From the NCBI RefSeq assembly GCF_050948215.1, contig NC_135152.1, forward strand, positions 6,110,310 through 6,174,309: a DNA stretch of 64,000 nt, read 5' to 3'. The stretch comes from Halictus rubicundus. Taxonomy: Eukaryota; Arthropoda; Insecta; Hymenoptera; Halictidae. The notes below the pieces were generated by a model, which searched no databases, had not been told where the DNA came from, and saw only the letters and a list, made by a program, of their open reading frames with translations. Made by a program: the position numbers and the translations under genes. Every line of letters starts with the position of its first letter. The first letter of the stretch is position 1. This document shows, piece by piece, positions 9,439 to 20,759 of the stretch.

Positions 9439-12240
9439 CATCCGTCCGTGGGACTGGAATACGTGAGCACGCTGGATCTGTACCCGAGGAGCCTAACCGT
9501 CAGCTCCTAGGGACCCTGAAGCCGCGAGAGGATCCGAGGAGGATGGTCTAACTGTAACGATGACTTGGAAGTCTCGTCGAACTGTGTACCACTATGTGAC
9601 CCTATCCGAAGGATGGGAATCGTTGATGGAGAGACTTGGGACGGGGTTGGAGGTAGCTATCATAGCTACCGAAGCATCTAGGAGCTTGTTGGCACTGATG
9701 GAGCCCACTGGTTGATCAAGCTGGAGGCTTTACTGACGGCTGTTTTGCTTCTTAATTTTATAAAGCCAAACGAAATGATTTATTTGTTTTTGTCTTGGGG
9801 AACTATGTACCACTATGTCCCCCTTCAGACGAAAATCGTGGATAGACAATAGAGAGACACAACAGCTGAACGATATCAGACCTGTGTCATCAACACTAGG
9901 TTTGCGGAGGACTGAAAGTGACTATTTTACATGATAAAAATACCAAGATTGTGTCTACCCAAAGTTATAGCCATTTTTTTAAATAACATATACCCAAAGA
10001 AATAAATTTGTTGAATAACTTCCTCGTGTATATAGCTTTACAATCTCGATAATGTTACATTAAAAATATTAATACTGGTCACTTTGAAGTCCCGGTAAAC
10101 CTAGTTCTGAATAGGAAAAAATTCTTATGGTTAAAGTAGAGAAATTGTTAAAATTAACAAAACGTGTCTTTCTTCGCAAAATAGAATTTCTAAGATCTGG
10201 TGAAGTATTTTGTGAGAAAATTCATGTTGACCAGTGGGCCCCAGCAATTCTTCGATTAAAATTGTTTCGAAACTTCGGTTCTGAAGAATTGATAGCGCTT
10301 GGTAATTAAAATTGAACCAGTGAATTGGAAAGTTAGGGGATGGCGGACGCAGCTGTGCTTCTAGATGACACTCGAGTCTCTAGTATATTGAAACAAACGA
10401 TGACTATTTGAACCGTCGCAGCCGTTGCTTTGTCTATCAGGAAAGGAAGTGATGCGCTTATTCCAGTTGTCTCTGGGACACTGATTGTCGCTGCGATGTC
10501 TGAAATTGATCCCGAAGATCTTCTGCCGTATCCTCTGGACTAGCCCGAAGACAACGTGTGACAAACCGGAAGGAAGACTTTCGAGTGTTTTCGAGTGCAC
10601 GAATTTCATACTTGGAGGCAATTAACTGTCGAAAGTGGACATTTTGAGATCCGGTGTGAACGAAGTGGAAATGATTGAAACATTGTGAACGGCAGCGATG
10701 ACGTACGAGTCTGAGACTGAGTTTGTGAGAAGCTTCCGACCTGGTACGTTCGAATTATTTTTTCTATTTCGATAGTGATTTCGTTGTAGAATTGTCCATA
10801 TTTCGATGCTCCAGCAGACCTAACCATTTTTATGCGTTCGTGGAAGACGGTGAACGAAGTCCTGCAAAATGACAGTTCTCAATTCTGTACAGACTTATTC
10901 AGCAATGATTGAAGACACTTATCAACAGAAAAAGGTTCTTAGTGACACGAAGAGTTTGTTAGGCAAGGGAGTTTTTAAATAGCAAAGGAAGCTTCTCAGA
11001 AGCAACGGGAATTTGTTTAATAGTGAAAGCAGCTTCTTAGAATCAAAGACGATTTTTTGGAAAAAGGAGTTTCTCAGTCGCAAAAGGAGTTACTCAACGG
11101 CAAAAGTAATCGTGTGCATAAGGATGTGAGGTCTGCTCGTTCAAAAATTGTAGAAATTGTACAAAGAGAGCACCGCCATGCCCTAATTCTTCGACGACGC
11201 GAACAGTTCGCCAAAAGCTGATCTAAAGCACCCCAGCCCCAACAATAAAAATACTGTAAATACACCCGGCCATTTGATCGTGTATATAGTCGTGTAAAGA
11301 AAGTCTTGTCGCTATTGTGATTAAACCGTGCTTCGTATGCTATTACCTAAGTGTGCGACCTGTCGAGTGTTGGAAGACTATCGATTGTGCTTTATTTAAT
11401 GGACAATGAAGCTTTCGCGAGTTCGTGAAGAACGACGGGAAAGGTGACGTGAGAAATTTTGCGGTCGCGAATACCCGGTATTAGCTTAGTGGTAGAGCAC
11501 TAGTAGACGTTTCTTTCCCGAGGAGAATGTCTGTTTTCGTGTTCGGTGTCGATCGTGTTCGGCCGATTAGGCTGACGAAGCCGATGGGAATGAATCGCGA
11601 GTGTTTCCCGATTAAGTAGAAGCTTCCCGTCGTCGTCGGACGCGATTTCTCCGCGACTTTGGAGATTCAGGTTTTGCGAATCGCTCACGTCACAAATCAC
11701 CCTGTAAATATCGGCCCTCCGAAGCCACGAGATGACGTCTATTTTTGTCGAGAACGTGCAGAGAACGACCAAGTTTAGCGTAAAGTTAGGCTAGAGACCT
11801 GACTCGGACCGGGAGCGTGTACTATGACGATACGACGAGTAGCAATCAAACGATTAAATGCACAGAGCCGCTGTGACGATATACCAAAACGATGTTTATC
11901 AGATTATATTATAGGGAAACGTAGAGATGTTAAGATTTATCCGACACGTTCATTCTAAAGAATGCCAGAGAGTGTGTGCGCGTGTGCTTGTGTGTGTGCG
12001 TTTTCGCGTGTGTGGAGCGAGAGAGATTATAGTGTAATTAGCGAGTTGTAAGGGCGCACGAGTTTACGAGAACATTCTATTAAGTGTGACATTATATTCC
12101 TTGATATTCTATCGATAATGTATATAGCCTGTACGATAAGAACCGTATTTGGGCACACTCCGATGCTTATGTTTATATTGATCGTAGAGACCGATCAAAT
12201 ACAATCGTGAAGTAAATAAATCAATAAATAAATGTTTCAT
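9439..12240 (+). other. Dfd: Probable 3' UTR of Dfd
   Basis: No coding potential follows the stop codon until strong polyadenylation signals near 12215. Intermediate AATAAA hexamers at 10001 and 11244 could give shorter transcripts. The first few hundred bases are GC-richer, then the composition falls to ordinary AT-rich. It contains a duplicated motif (9579-9597 and 9800-9818) and a purine-rich, loosely repetitive segment (10960-11110). A TG-rich stretch lies at 11967-12020. The UTR extent is inferred from the signals only; long Hox 3' UTRs are normal. Confidence 0.55.
12215..12232 (+). terminator. Cluster of polyadenylation signals (three AATAAA)
   Basis: Overlapping AATAAA hexamers at 12215, 12223 and 12227, followed within about 25 nt by the GT-rich stretch GCCGTGTTTCTTGG. 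This is a standard layout for a cleavage and polyadenylation site and the best candidate for the 3' end of the long Dfd transcript. Confidence 0.55.
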
Positions 12241-12249
12241 AATTTACGA

Positions 12250-13263
12250 TAACGCCGTGTTTCTTGGACGATGCAACCACCCATCCAACTTCTCTCCTGG
12301 CACTTCGTGATTGATTAACATCAATTTCTTGTCACAATTAAAATTTATTTTGGAAGTCCGATAAAAAATCTTCGCTAAATTATTTCAAGGGTTGTTTCAG
12401 CACCTAGCACAATGTAACAGAAAAATAAATAGTTCTGGACATTTTACACAAAGTTATGTTTGGAAACACTCGAAGAAGACGTGCAAATTTTTTTTTTTTG
12501 TGCTATATTTAGAGAACATGGGTTTACTGACAGTTTTGTATATTCATTACCTACTATATTTTTCATTTTCAAAATGTTGATCACCAGGCACTCTGTGATT
12601 CCACAATTAATTTTGTGAACATCAACGACACTGTTTTCACTCATATAAATAAATTTAGAACTTGTGCAAATAGGAGTCACTATTAATTTTCATTTGTGCT
12701 CGAGCATAGAATTAACAATTTGCTTTTCTCCGAATAATGAAGTACTAGTTGAAGCCGGTATAGTATCGATTGGCTTTAAGTATTTTTGCGGGGAATACAT
12801 GCTTGTCCAGTGAATCGTTTTTCGCGCGACACATTGTCCACGCAGGAAACAAACGATAGCCAGCCGAGGTAAACTTGTTACCTGACGGCGTTGACAGTAT
12901 CTCATCCCTATTACGTATGTAAAATTGTGTGCATAAATTTACCGGTTATAGAGTCCGCATAATAAATCATTTCCCTTCGAAAAGGAATAGCCCATTGCTG
13001 GAAAATGTATGAAAGAAGTAACGAGGTAATGCTGGACTGTGTATCGCGCCGATAAAACCACACCGACACGCTGCTGTGGTTTCGACATTGCTGCAAGATA
13101 AATTTTAATGGAAAAAGAAAAAAGAAACAAAAAGATCGACTGTCGATCATTTCTTTCACTATCCTCTGTAGCAGTGGCATACCTCCTGTAACATCAACTT
13201 GCCACAAAATAGACACTGATTTACTCTTCCAAGAATTTTCTAATAATGCGCTATCTGGTACAT
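12250..13263. other. Intergenic, nothing recognised
   Basis: AT-rich sequence after the Dfd polyadenylation cluster. Short open frames here are low in complexity and lack motifs. No RNA gene or repeat was recognised. Confidence 0.5.
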
Positions 13264-13267
13264 TTAA

Positions 13268-13500
13268 CCCTTTGCACTCGAAGCCATTTTAACTGTAAAA
13301 TGAAACATTTCTTCCGATCTAGAATATTTCCTATACATACAATATTTCTATACATACGATAGTGTGCAATTTACTCATGCAGTACTGAAATATTTAAAAA
13401 TTTATTAAATACAAACAAATTTAATACTGTAAAAAATATTTTGAATAATGGTACAGGAATTTTTAGTGGCGCCTTACAGTCGTCATTCGAGTGCTAAGGG
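13268..13500 (+). mobile_element. TTAA-flanked MITE, copy 1 (233 bp)
   Basis: Exact TTAA at 13264-13267 and 13501-13504 flanks a 233-bp AT-rich element. Its inverted ends CCCTTTGCACTCGAA and (complement of the right end) CCCTTAGCACTCGAA differ at one base. The interior has no coding capacity. Related copies lie at 46359-46589 and 60930-61145. TTAA targets with CCC-starting ends are typical of piggyBac-superfamily elements, so this is best called a piggyBac-like non-autonomous MITE; the superfamily is inference. Confidence 0.75.
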
Positions 13501-13504
13501 TTAA

Positions 13505-14971
13505 TATAACGGAAAAGGGGAGGGGGGAACAATTTTCTAAAATATGACAGTGTCTCTGAAACTACTTATAAAAATAATAAGATTCTATTCATTTCAATTC
13601 TCCGCAATTTTGGTTAAAATACATGTTCTTAGAAATAAGTTTATTTAATGGTTCCGTATAAATATATTTTTGTAATCTCAATAATCGTAGATTAAAAATT
13701 TGGAACTCGTCGAAATGGCGGGTCAAAATGGACCCAGGGGACAGTACCGTCGAATTCGAGCAGATTTTCGCGTAGAAAGGGGAGTCTCTCCGCCGCCCAC
13801 GCGGTCACATGTATTCGTGTCTGTCGCATGTGTGCGGGCGCCCATGCGTGCGGCGTTGCCGTTTTGGCGCATGCGTGAGCACGTGCGTGATTGCCGCAGC
13901 CCGGGCCGGGGATATGCCGCAGCAGCCTCGAAAAGAAGGGTGGCACCCGGAAAGCGAATGAGGGGCCGTCTGCACGACCCTGCCTCCGCCCATGCAACCA
14001 GCAGCCCGGCCAACAGTCGGGATAACCTGCTACCACCCAGGATCGAAAGCCCGTGGTGCATTGCGATCCCGTGATCCTCGACGGAACAACCGAGAACTAT
14101 TCCTCGAACGATCGCCGAGCCCACGGACTCCCCGTAAAATCCACTCCGAAATCTAAACGAATTAAAGTCACGCGTGGAATTTTAGAATTGACCCAGACTT
14201 TTGCTAAATGCATACAAGCCTTGGTGCCCAAACTGGTGAAGTTCACCTTTTAATAAAACCGTCAAAGTTTGTTGTTGAAATTTTACATATTTTCGTAGAG
14301 TCCCGATTGTTCGGTGCGAGAGCTATTTTTTAAATTGAGACTTACTTTTGGAGCAAGCAAAAATGACTTTCCACCGTACTATACGAAAACACCGATGCCC
14401 CCAGTTTCAATTTCTGTTTCAAATTTTGCATATGTCCTGATTAAGAGATACTGATATTGTTATAGATTTCTATATTTGAGGGATAAAAGTATGGGCTGGA
14501 AGCTGTACACTCTACTGTCGGAAGAACGAATAAAAATTTGTAAGCTGGTAATTGTGGTCAATTGGAATTTGACGGTAAGAAATCGAACAGCATGAGCAAG
14601 GTCCAATAAGATTGGGGGCGGTGAATCGGTGTGACAGAGGGAACGTAAAAACGCAGAGTGAACCAGCGAGCGACAAGATTAACAGGAAGGTTCTCGACGG
14701 GCAAGGAGGAAGGAACCACGCAAGAGCAGCTAATTGCAAGATCTATACACTGCTCCGTTATCCGTACCGCCGACCTGCGTTGTCTTCCGGTGCTGAATAC
14801 CCTTACAAGCCACTCTCGGATATAGTTTGTGTTAACCGAGAATTAAGGCAAGCAGGCTGGCCAGTTGATTGTTCTAGGGCAAAACAACCCTCGCCAAGCA
14901 CGAGGCTCCTGTTTATTCGACTATTATACTATTGAACGCATCGAAACTAATTTTTTTCGACGTGGTTCATA
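13505..14971. other. Intergenic with GC-rich islet
   Basis: A GC-rich islet spans about 13700-14110 inside AT-rich DNA. Frames there read on both strands and look like composition artefacts (Arg, Pro, Ala and His runs). No promoter, RNA gene or protein domain was recognised. It could be a regulatory element, but that is only a guess from composition. Confidence 0.4.
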
Positions 14972-14975
14972 TTAA

Positions 14976-15209
14976 CACGTTGACTGCCATGTCACCCATG
15001 TATGGGTGACGGAATTATTTGACCAGGTTTTAAAATGAATTTTTACGTTAATATATTCATTGTACGAAATTTGATTGGGATCTGTAAAACACAACAAACT
15101 TGGAGGACTGCTCAATATGACACATTTAATTTTTTCAATTTTTATTTCATTAAATAACTTACTTTGATTTTATGGAGTTTTTGAGGTTTCTAGTTTGGCA
15201 GTCAAAGTG
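14976..15209. mobile_element. TTAA-type MITE with 16-bp inverted ends
   Basis: Left end CACGTTGACTGCCA follows TTAA at 14972-14975. The right end, TGGCAGTCAAAGTG, is its near-perfect complement and is followed by TTAT, a decayed TTAA. Just inside the left end is a hairpin, GTCACCCAT-GT-ATGGGTGAC (14991-15010). Length about 234 bp, no coding capacity. Probably a piggyBac-like non-autonomous element of a family different from copy 1 at 13268. Confidence 0.6.
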
Positions 15210-16171
15210 TTATGGTTGGGCAGAAATTAGGCAAGTCTAGCTATCCAGAAAATTGTAGAAACTATTTGTAGATTTAAATATTTTTATGTATTCACTAATT
15301 TTTCCTTAACATTTAGGTGAGTATGCTTAGGCCCATTTTGGCCCAGTATTCCTAAGGCATCATTCAATTATTCAGCTCTTGATGATTAATTTCAGTTAAA
15401 AATTGTGCAATTTGGTGCAACAAAATGGATCCAGATAAAGTACCATTAAGACTATGTTTAACAAAATTGACGAACAACTTCTTAGATACTGCAAAACATT
15501 CTTTCTTGTACAATTATTAAAACTGTCCGCTTCCCGAAATGTATAAAATCCTCAAACTTATTCTATCGATAATTTTCCAAAAATCTCGTGTGCTACAAAT
15601 ACGGAGAATCTCGAGGTTCATCACCGATATTTAATTCTTCCTTGCAATATTTCACTGTTTTAACTTAATTAGATCGCCTAAGACGTTCGCAGAGGACTTC
15701 CTAACCGGCTCATAGATTTATGCAGAGGACTATCTGCCGATAACGGCAGCAGATAGTCACAGCGTCGATAAACTCGTCACCTTCAATGTCCAGTTGAAGT
15801 CACGTCGCATTGAAATATTACTTTGTGCTTCTCCGGGCTGTCGTTCCTACCGACGTCATTATAATCGTGCAGGAATCCCTGATGAACCAACGAACAAACT
15901 GCTTGACACTGGAAATTCGAAAAATGTCGCGGTGGAAAATCAATTTTTCAAAAAAGTTTCCTCGGATAAGCAAAAACAAGTCTTAACAAGTCTTCGCTTG
16001 CAAAATTGAATATTGTCTAGAAAAATGGCGTCGTACTATAAGCAGCTCCAAACTAGAATAAATAATATTTCATTATAATTATTCTATCATAATAAATAAC
16101 TGGAATAGAGTACAGACGCTTCTTCGGATGGTGGATGTTAAACAATATTCTTCGAATTTTTCTTCGTGATT
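15210..16171. other. Intergenic, AT-rich, with one strong short hairpin
   Basis: No gene recognised. A 31-bp palindromic hairpin lies at 15728-15758: GACTATCTGC is repeated inverted as GCAGATAGTC, with an inner TGCCG/CGGCA stem. It is too short for a typical miRNA precursor and has no extended flanking stem. Confidence 0.45.
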
Positions 16172-16379
16172 ATCCTAAACCTACCACGGTCAAAATGACC
16201 GGTTTCATATTTTACGATTATCGAAACTATAAAAATTCATTTATGGAAAGTAGTGGAATATATTTCCACGTCCAAGCATTCATTGTATTGAAAATTACGA
16301 GCAATCACAATAAATATAGGGTTGCCATTCTTACAGGGGAATATTTACCAGATACTGTTAATGCTTGGTAGGTGTAGTG
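16172..16379. mobile_element. Degenerate TTAA-type MITE with GGTCAAAATGACC end motif
   Basis: The left end has CCTAAACCTACCACGGTCAAA. The right end reads TTGGTAGGTGTAGTG before TTAA at 16380-16383, so the ends are inverted copies sharing an ACCTACCA core. The interior is AT-rich and non-coding. The palindrome GGTCAAAATGACC just inside the left end is close to motifs at 13724, 33074 and 48503. Classification as a piggyBac-like non-autonomous element is inference. Confidence 0.5.
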
Positions 16380-16383
16380 TTAA

Positions 16384-17036
16384 AAATGAATTTCACCGAC
16401 CCAAGAAGCTGGTTTCGCGGACCCGAAGCGGACGAGACAAAGCGAGGCGCGTTGCAGTCGGTGGATTTTCTGCGAAATTTTCTGCGGGAGCGTCTTCCGG
16501 GAGGCGTTATCAGATCCGCGACACGATTCGTGACCCTGTTTTCAGACTGCGTTTGACGCCACCTACACGGCCGCGTTCCACATTCGTTGCTTGAAGACAA
16601 ATGATCCATACGCGCCCGGTCATTTCGTCCGCATCCGCCTGGCAATCGCGCGATCTACAAGCTGTACGGCGCAGAATGTACAGTGGGTGGTCAGTGAATC
16701 GCTCGTTTGGCAAACTCCGGGGACAAACAACGTGAAATTCGCGCCTCTCTGGCGTTCGTGCAACCACCCCCGCCCCCCGTCGCACCCCTCGACACCCTCC
16801 TGCTCTTTCCGCTGGCGTAGTCAAGATTTAACGGGTTTCTGACCACACACTTCGGTTGCGCAACGCGCTCGCGATCCTTCTGATAAATGATTCCCGGGAA
16901 ACTGTCGGCGGTGGACTACTTAAGGCGATTGCGGGACCCGGAAGGATCTGGATCGCTGAGCTTTCGATTGATTCTCGGCTGAAAAATGCGCTGGAAATCG
17001 GATACGGTGGTCCCGGGGGCTAGATCGTGGTCTGAC
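16384..17036. other. Intergenic GC-rich islet
   Basis: GC-rich DNA, most marked at 16390-16850, with opposing open frames of biased composition and no recognisable protein. Nothing else identified. Confidence 0.4.
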
Positions 17037-17300
17037 TTTTGTTTGAACCTGTTGGAAATGAAATCAGATGACTCCGAGGGTTGAATTTTATTTGAGGGAG
17101 TTTAGGGTGATTCTATGTATAGCCTCTGAAGGTTCTGGCTGATATCTTAGAATTTTTGTAGGAATTTGATCAAACTAAAAACGATATTGCTGCGCCACCT
17201 TTGTTTGAACATGTTTGGTAAGAGTTGGAATTGAAATTTCTCGATTTCAAGGGTTGGACTTTCATCTGGGGGAGTTAAGGGTGGTTCCAGATTACAATGT
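17037..17300. repeat. Degenerate two-copy tandem duplication, period ~162 bp
   Basis: Segments starting at 17037 and 17200 share TTTGTTTGAAC, then a GGGTTG.A.TTT.AT.TG core, GGGAGTT and AGGGTG. Identity is moderate, indicating an old duplication. Confidence 0.5.
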
Positions 17301-17330
17301 AAGGTGCTAACTTGATTATCAGGTAACTAA

Positions 17331-19380
17331 TAAATAGTCAAAACACGTATGAAACATATTAAATTCACGTTGGACTCAACACGTCTACGATTCCTGTGAA
17401 TCTTCACAGTATGGGTGTCGGTGTTGATGGTTTTTAGAAATAGTAGATTTCGAGGAGAGTCTTGTATGCTTTTCGATGGTTATTTTGTTACAACAATCAC
17501 CTGATAGCGTGGTGAGAGACTGCCTCAGGTTGATGTTTATGGAACTTTGAGGTTGGTCCGACGAGTTGGAGGTAGACAATGCGAACATTGGGTTTTTGGG
17601 AATAGTAGGTTCGTGTGATAGATTTAGAGTTTGTTGTCTTTTCAGATCCTAGTGGTGGAACATAGTGGATCAGAAAATTTGGTTTCCAGGACGTGGATCA
17701 TTTTCAGGCTGCAGATGACGGTCCCATATAACGGAAGTCGCAGCCGAGGTGCATTCATCAGTCGGTCGAGCGAGCTGCACAGTAGCGATCGGGGACACGC
17801 GCGGCTGATGCAGTGAGGGACCCGGAAAGTTAACACGGGCGGTCGCGTCGCTCCTCAGAATTAATTAAAACCATCGAACCGTGGGGGGAACGTGTATTTT
17901 TATCTGCCCCCGCCCGACGGTCCGTTGGTGACACGTCTATCTCCAAGTAGCCGGACGCGACGAAAAAAGAACGAAAAATAACTTGCTCCCGCTGGCTACC
18001 GCTGCTGGCTACCGTTGCCTTTATCTGGCCTGCCAATCCCAATACCGCGGCTTATAACTTTTCTCGACCGGCGTGTACATCGGCCAAGACCACTGGCTCT
18101 CTGTATTCGCAGAGATCGCGAATCGTCCGGGTCCCCGCCGACAGGCGAAATTTTTAAAATATTGCTGTTCGACGTCATTACGAGTTTTGTCCGGTTAACG
18201 GCACGGCTCGATCGCGGCCAACGATATCGGCAACAAATGTCGCGGGACTTGTCCTGTCTCGCCGGATGCGCTTTTATTCCAGGATGTTCGCGGAGAAATC
18301 TGCGCGTCGAGATCGAGTTATTAATTCATTTGGACGACATTGTTGCTATCGGGATTTTTTTATCCGCTCGATAGGCCGGCCGGGATGATGGAAAGGATCG
18401 GGTAACGGTTGATCCTGCTGCGCCGGTAATTGGGATGGCAACGCGATGATTCGCGTTTTCGATGATCTGTTCGCAGGCTTGGTTTCTTCAGGATGTTTCC
18501 TGAAAATTTAAATATATCCTGTCACAGACATACACAGACATTAAAATGTTCTTAACATTAACATAAATATTCTCTATCACTCTACCAGTCAGCATGCATT
18601 CTCTAGTCAAATAGAATTAATTAATAAAATTAATACTTCGTGCATGCTTCAGCTGGAAATATTGTCGTAGTGAAGCTCTATTCTTCCAAGCAGAATTGTT
18701 TCCGGTTATTTCGCGCGCGTGTAATAATTATCACGGCGATGAATACGATAAGAATGCAGTGATATCAGGTTGACAGAGCTTTGGACAGGATATTGACATC
18801 GCTTTAAAAATCTGGCGTAAGTCAGGCGAAGCTCATCGTCCGCGATTAACATCGCCGGGTTTGAAACACGGGTGATGAGGTGTCCGCGGTGTCTGCGGAC
18901 TCGAATCTAATTTCACCGTGGCTCCCCCTCGACGACACGGGGCTCCTGTTATCTTTAGTTACAGCCTAATGTGTATTTGAGATGCGAAACTGCCTCTGGG
19001 GGATGTCAGTCAGTCGCCGTAGCGAGCGTAAAGTGACGCGCACCAACGCGGAAGGGCGAGGAGAACGTTGCCGCGGGAGGGAGCGAGATGCTTTGTAATT
19101 ACGGGGCCTGATAAATGGAGTCGTGACTCGTTAATCCCCTCCAATTACAAGTAATGGGGATCGCTCGAATCTACGTAGCCGCCCGTCATTTTTCCTATTC
19201 TCGAACTCGGCCGATATCGCGAGCGAATTGGACAGGTGCTGTCGCGGAGACAGCTGCCGCTCTTTCGTCGAAACAGGAACAACTGCAGCCTCAACGCTCG
19301 AACACATCATAAAACATGGCGGACATCTTCGGTAATAAGTTCCAATTAAGTTGCATTCGCGAGCCGACATTTTTCGTTGA
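17331..19380. other. Intergenic, mixed composition
   Basis: A minus-strand relative of the 19390-20180 repeat lies at about 17390-17590. GC-rich islets occur at about 17700-18480 and 18820-19310. Frames in them have no recognisable domains. No RNA gene seen. Confidence 0.4.
17390..17590 (-). repeat. Minus-strand copy of the ~182-bp repeat family
   Basis: Read on the minus strand, this contains CATCAACCTGAGGCAGTCTC followed by TCACCACG, matching CATCGGCTTGAGGCAATCTC and CCACCACGAT of the array near 19600. It shows the family is dispersed in both orientations. Confidence 0.55.
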
Positions 19381-19389
19381 AATCGAATC

Positions 19390-20180
19390 TCTTACGTCAG
19401 GCTCCAACTCCAAATTATTACAATCTCATCATCCACCGAGTCCCATTATCGACATTGACCTGAGCGAATCTCTCATCGCGATATTTCGAAAGTCTAATAA
19501 TTGTTATAATAGTATACGCCCAAAAACCTACAACACTTGTTTAACTTTTGCACATAAATCCCAAAAACCTCATCATCCCCTAACTCCCACTGTCAACATC
19601 GGCTTGAGGCAATCTCCCACCACGATACAGTAATTTCTCTATATATGTCGCCAAGGCCTGGATAATAAACGTCGCGAAATTATTCCGCGGGGTATACCCC
19701 GTGAGGGGCCACGAAGCTCGAGAGGCTTCGGACGACGAATACATAACACGGCTCGGGTATGTCTCCTGCACGATACACGACGCTGGCAAGACCCGTGTTG
19801 TTGACATATATCGAGAATTCACTGTATTCTGCAAGACATATAACAGAATACACCCAGGAATTTACACTCCTCTGAATCTACAATTCTCTAAAACCTTGAA
19901 CACCCTCACTATCCATCCCCAACTCATCCAAACCTCACCATCCCCCAAGTCCCCCTATCAACATCAGCTTGAGGCAATGTCCCATCACGATATTCTACAA
20001 GACACACAGTTGCCATAGAAAATGGGTGTCTCTCATAATAGAATACACCCAGAAATCTATACTCCTCTGAATCTACAATTCTCTAAAACCTTGAACGCTG
20101 TCCATCCCCAACTCATCCAAACCTCAGCATCCCCTAAGTCCCACTATCAACACCTCGACCAATCTCCCACCACGATAATC
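19390..20180 (+). repeat. Interrupted tandem array, ~182-bp unit, about 4 copies
   Basis: Units end in a conserved CAATCTCCCACCACGATA-like block near 19478 (degenerate), 19622, 19985 and 20170. The last two full units share CACTCCTCTGAATC-type sequence, CTACAATTCTCTAAAACCTT and CATCCCCAACTCATCCAAAC. The 185-bp spacing of the last two, and 363 bp (about twice that) for the pair before, indicate an original period near 182 bp. Unrelated GC-rich sequence (about 19640-19840), containing a 14-bp palindrome CGGGGTATACCCCG, interrupts the array. Confidence 0.65.
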
Positions 20181-20617
20181 CGCCAGCCACGCGGTTGGCA
20201 TCGCGGATAGGTGTCGGTTCAGCGAGCGGAGAGCTGGCAAACGGTACCCGAGCACCAGCCACCGCGAACCACGCTATTACGAGGACACGTCGACGTTACC
20301 TGTCGCTAGTCGCTGCCGTTGCGTAGATCGGCGGGGTACGAGAAAGAATTAGAGTGAAAAAGAGAACCTACGCAGAAAGAACAAGCGGAACAGAGAGGGT
20401 GGAAGTCTGAGGGGAAAAGGGAAAGAGTAAGAGAGACGGAGAAGAGCAGCCTGGGCGGCGCAAAGGCTTCGCTTCGACTCGCAAGCCGCACGTTCATTAA
20501 TCTTGATCGGATCAGTCGAGATAGCGGCGAGCTGTTTCGGAAACCCTCCCCCACCAGCCGTTCTCATCAAGTCCCCTAGTACCATCGCCTCAACCTCCCC
20601 CATCGACCCTCTCTCTC
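20181..20617. other. Intergenic, GC-rich
   Basis: No gene recognised. Open frames here are driven by biased base composition. Confidence 0.4.
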
Positions 20618-20672
20618 TCCTCGTCCTCATCCTCTTCGTCTTCTTCTTCTTCTTCTTCTTCGTCTTCTTCGT
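20618..20672. repeat. (TTC/CTT)n trinucleotide repeat
   Basis: CTT/TTC triplets with CGT interruptions. On the minus strand it would read as Glu/Lys or similar runs, which explains the acidic or lysine-rich open frames across it; these are not taken as genes. Confidence 0.85.
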
Positions 20673-20759
20673 TGAAGGTTCGCCTTCCACCGTCGCCGCG
20701 TCTCGAAGCTCCTTTTTCTTCTGGCTTTTCGAACTCTTTCCTGGACCATGCTCTACACA

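Noticed and set aside
9682..9687. 6-mer GAGCTT in the Dfd 3' UTR as a miR-993-3p seed site
   Set aside because: A single 6-mer is expected by chance in a 2.8 kb UTR, and it lacks the position-8 match or an A opposite position 1.
11478..11520. tRNA-like segment TTAGCTTAGTGGTAGAGCA
   Set aside because: It fits a tRNA A box and D arm, but no anticodon stem, B box or acceptor pairing follows in the next 80 nt. At most a decayed tRNA fragment or a coincidence.
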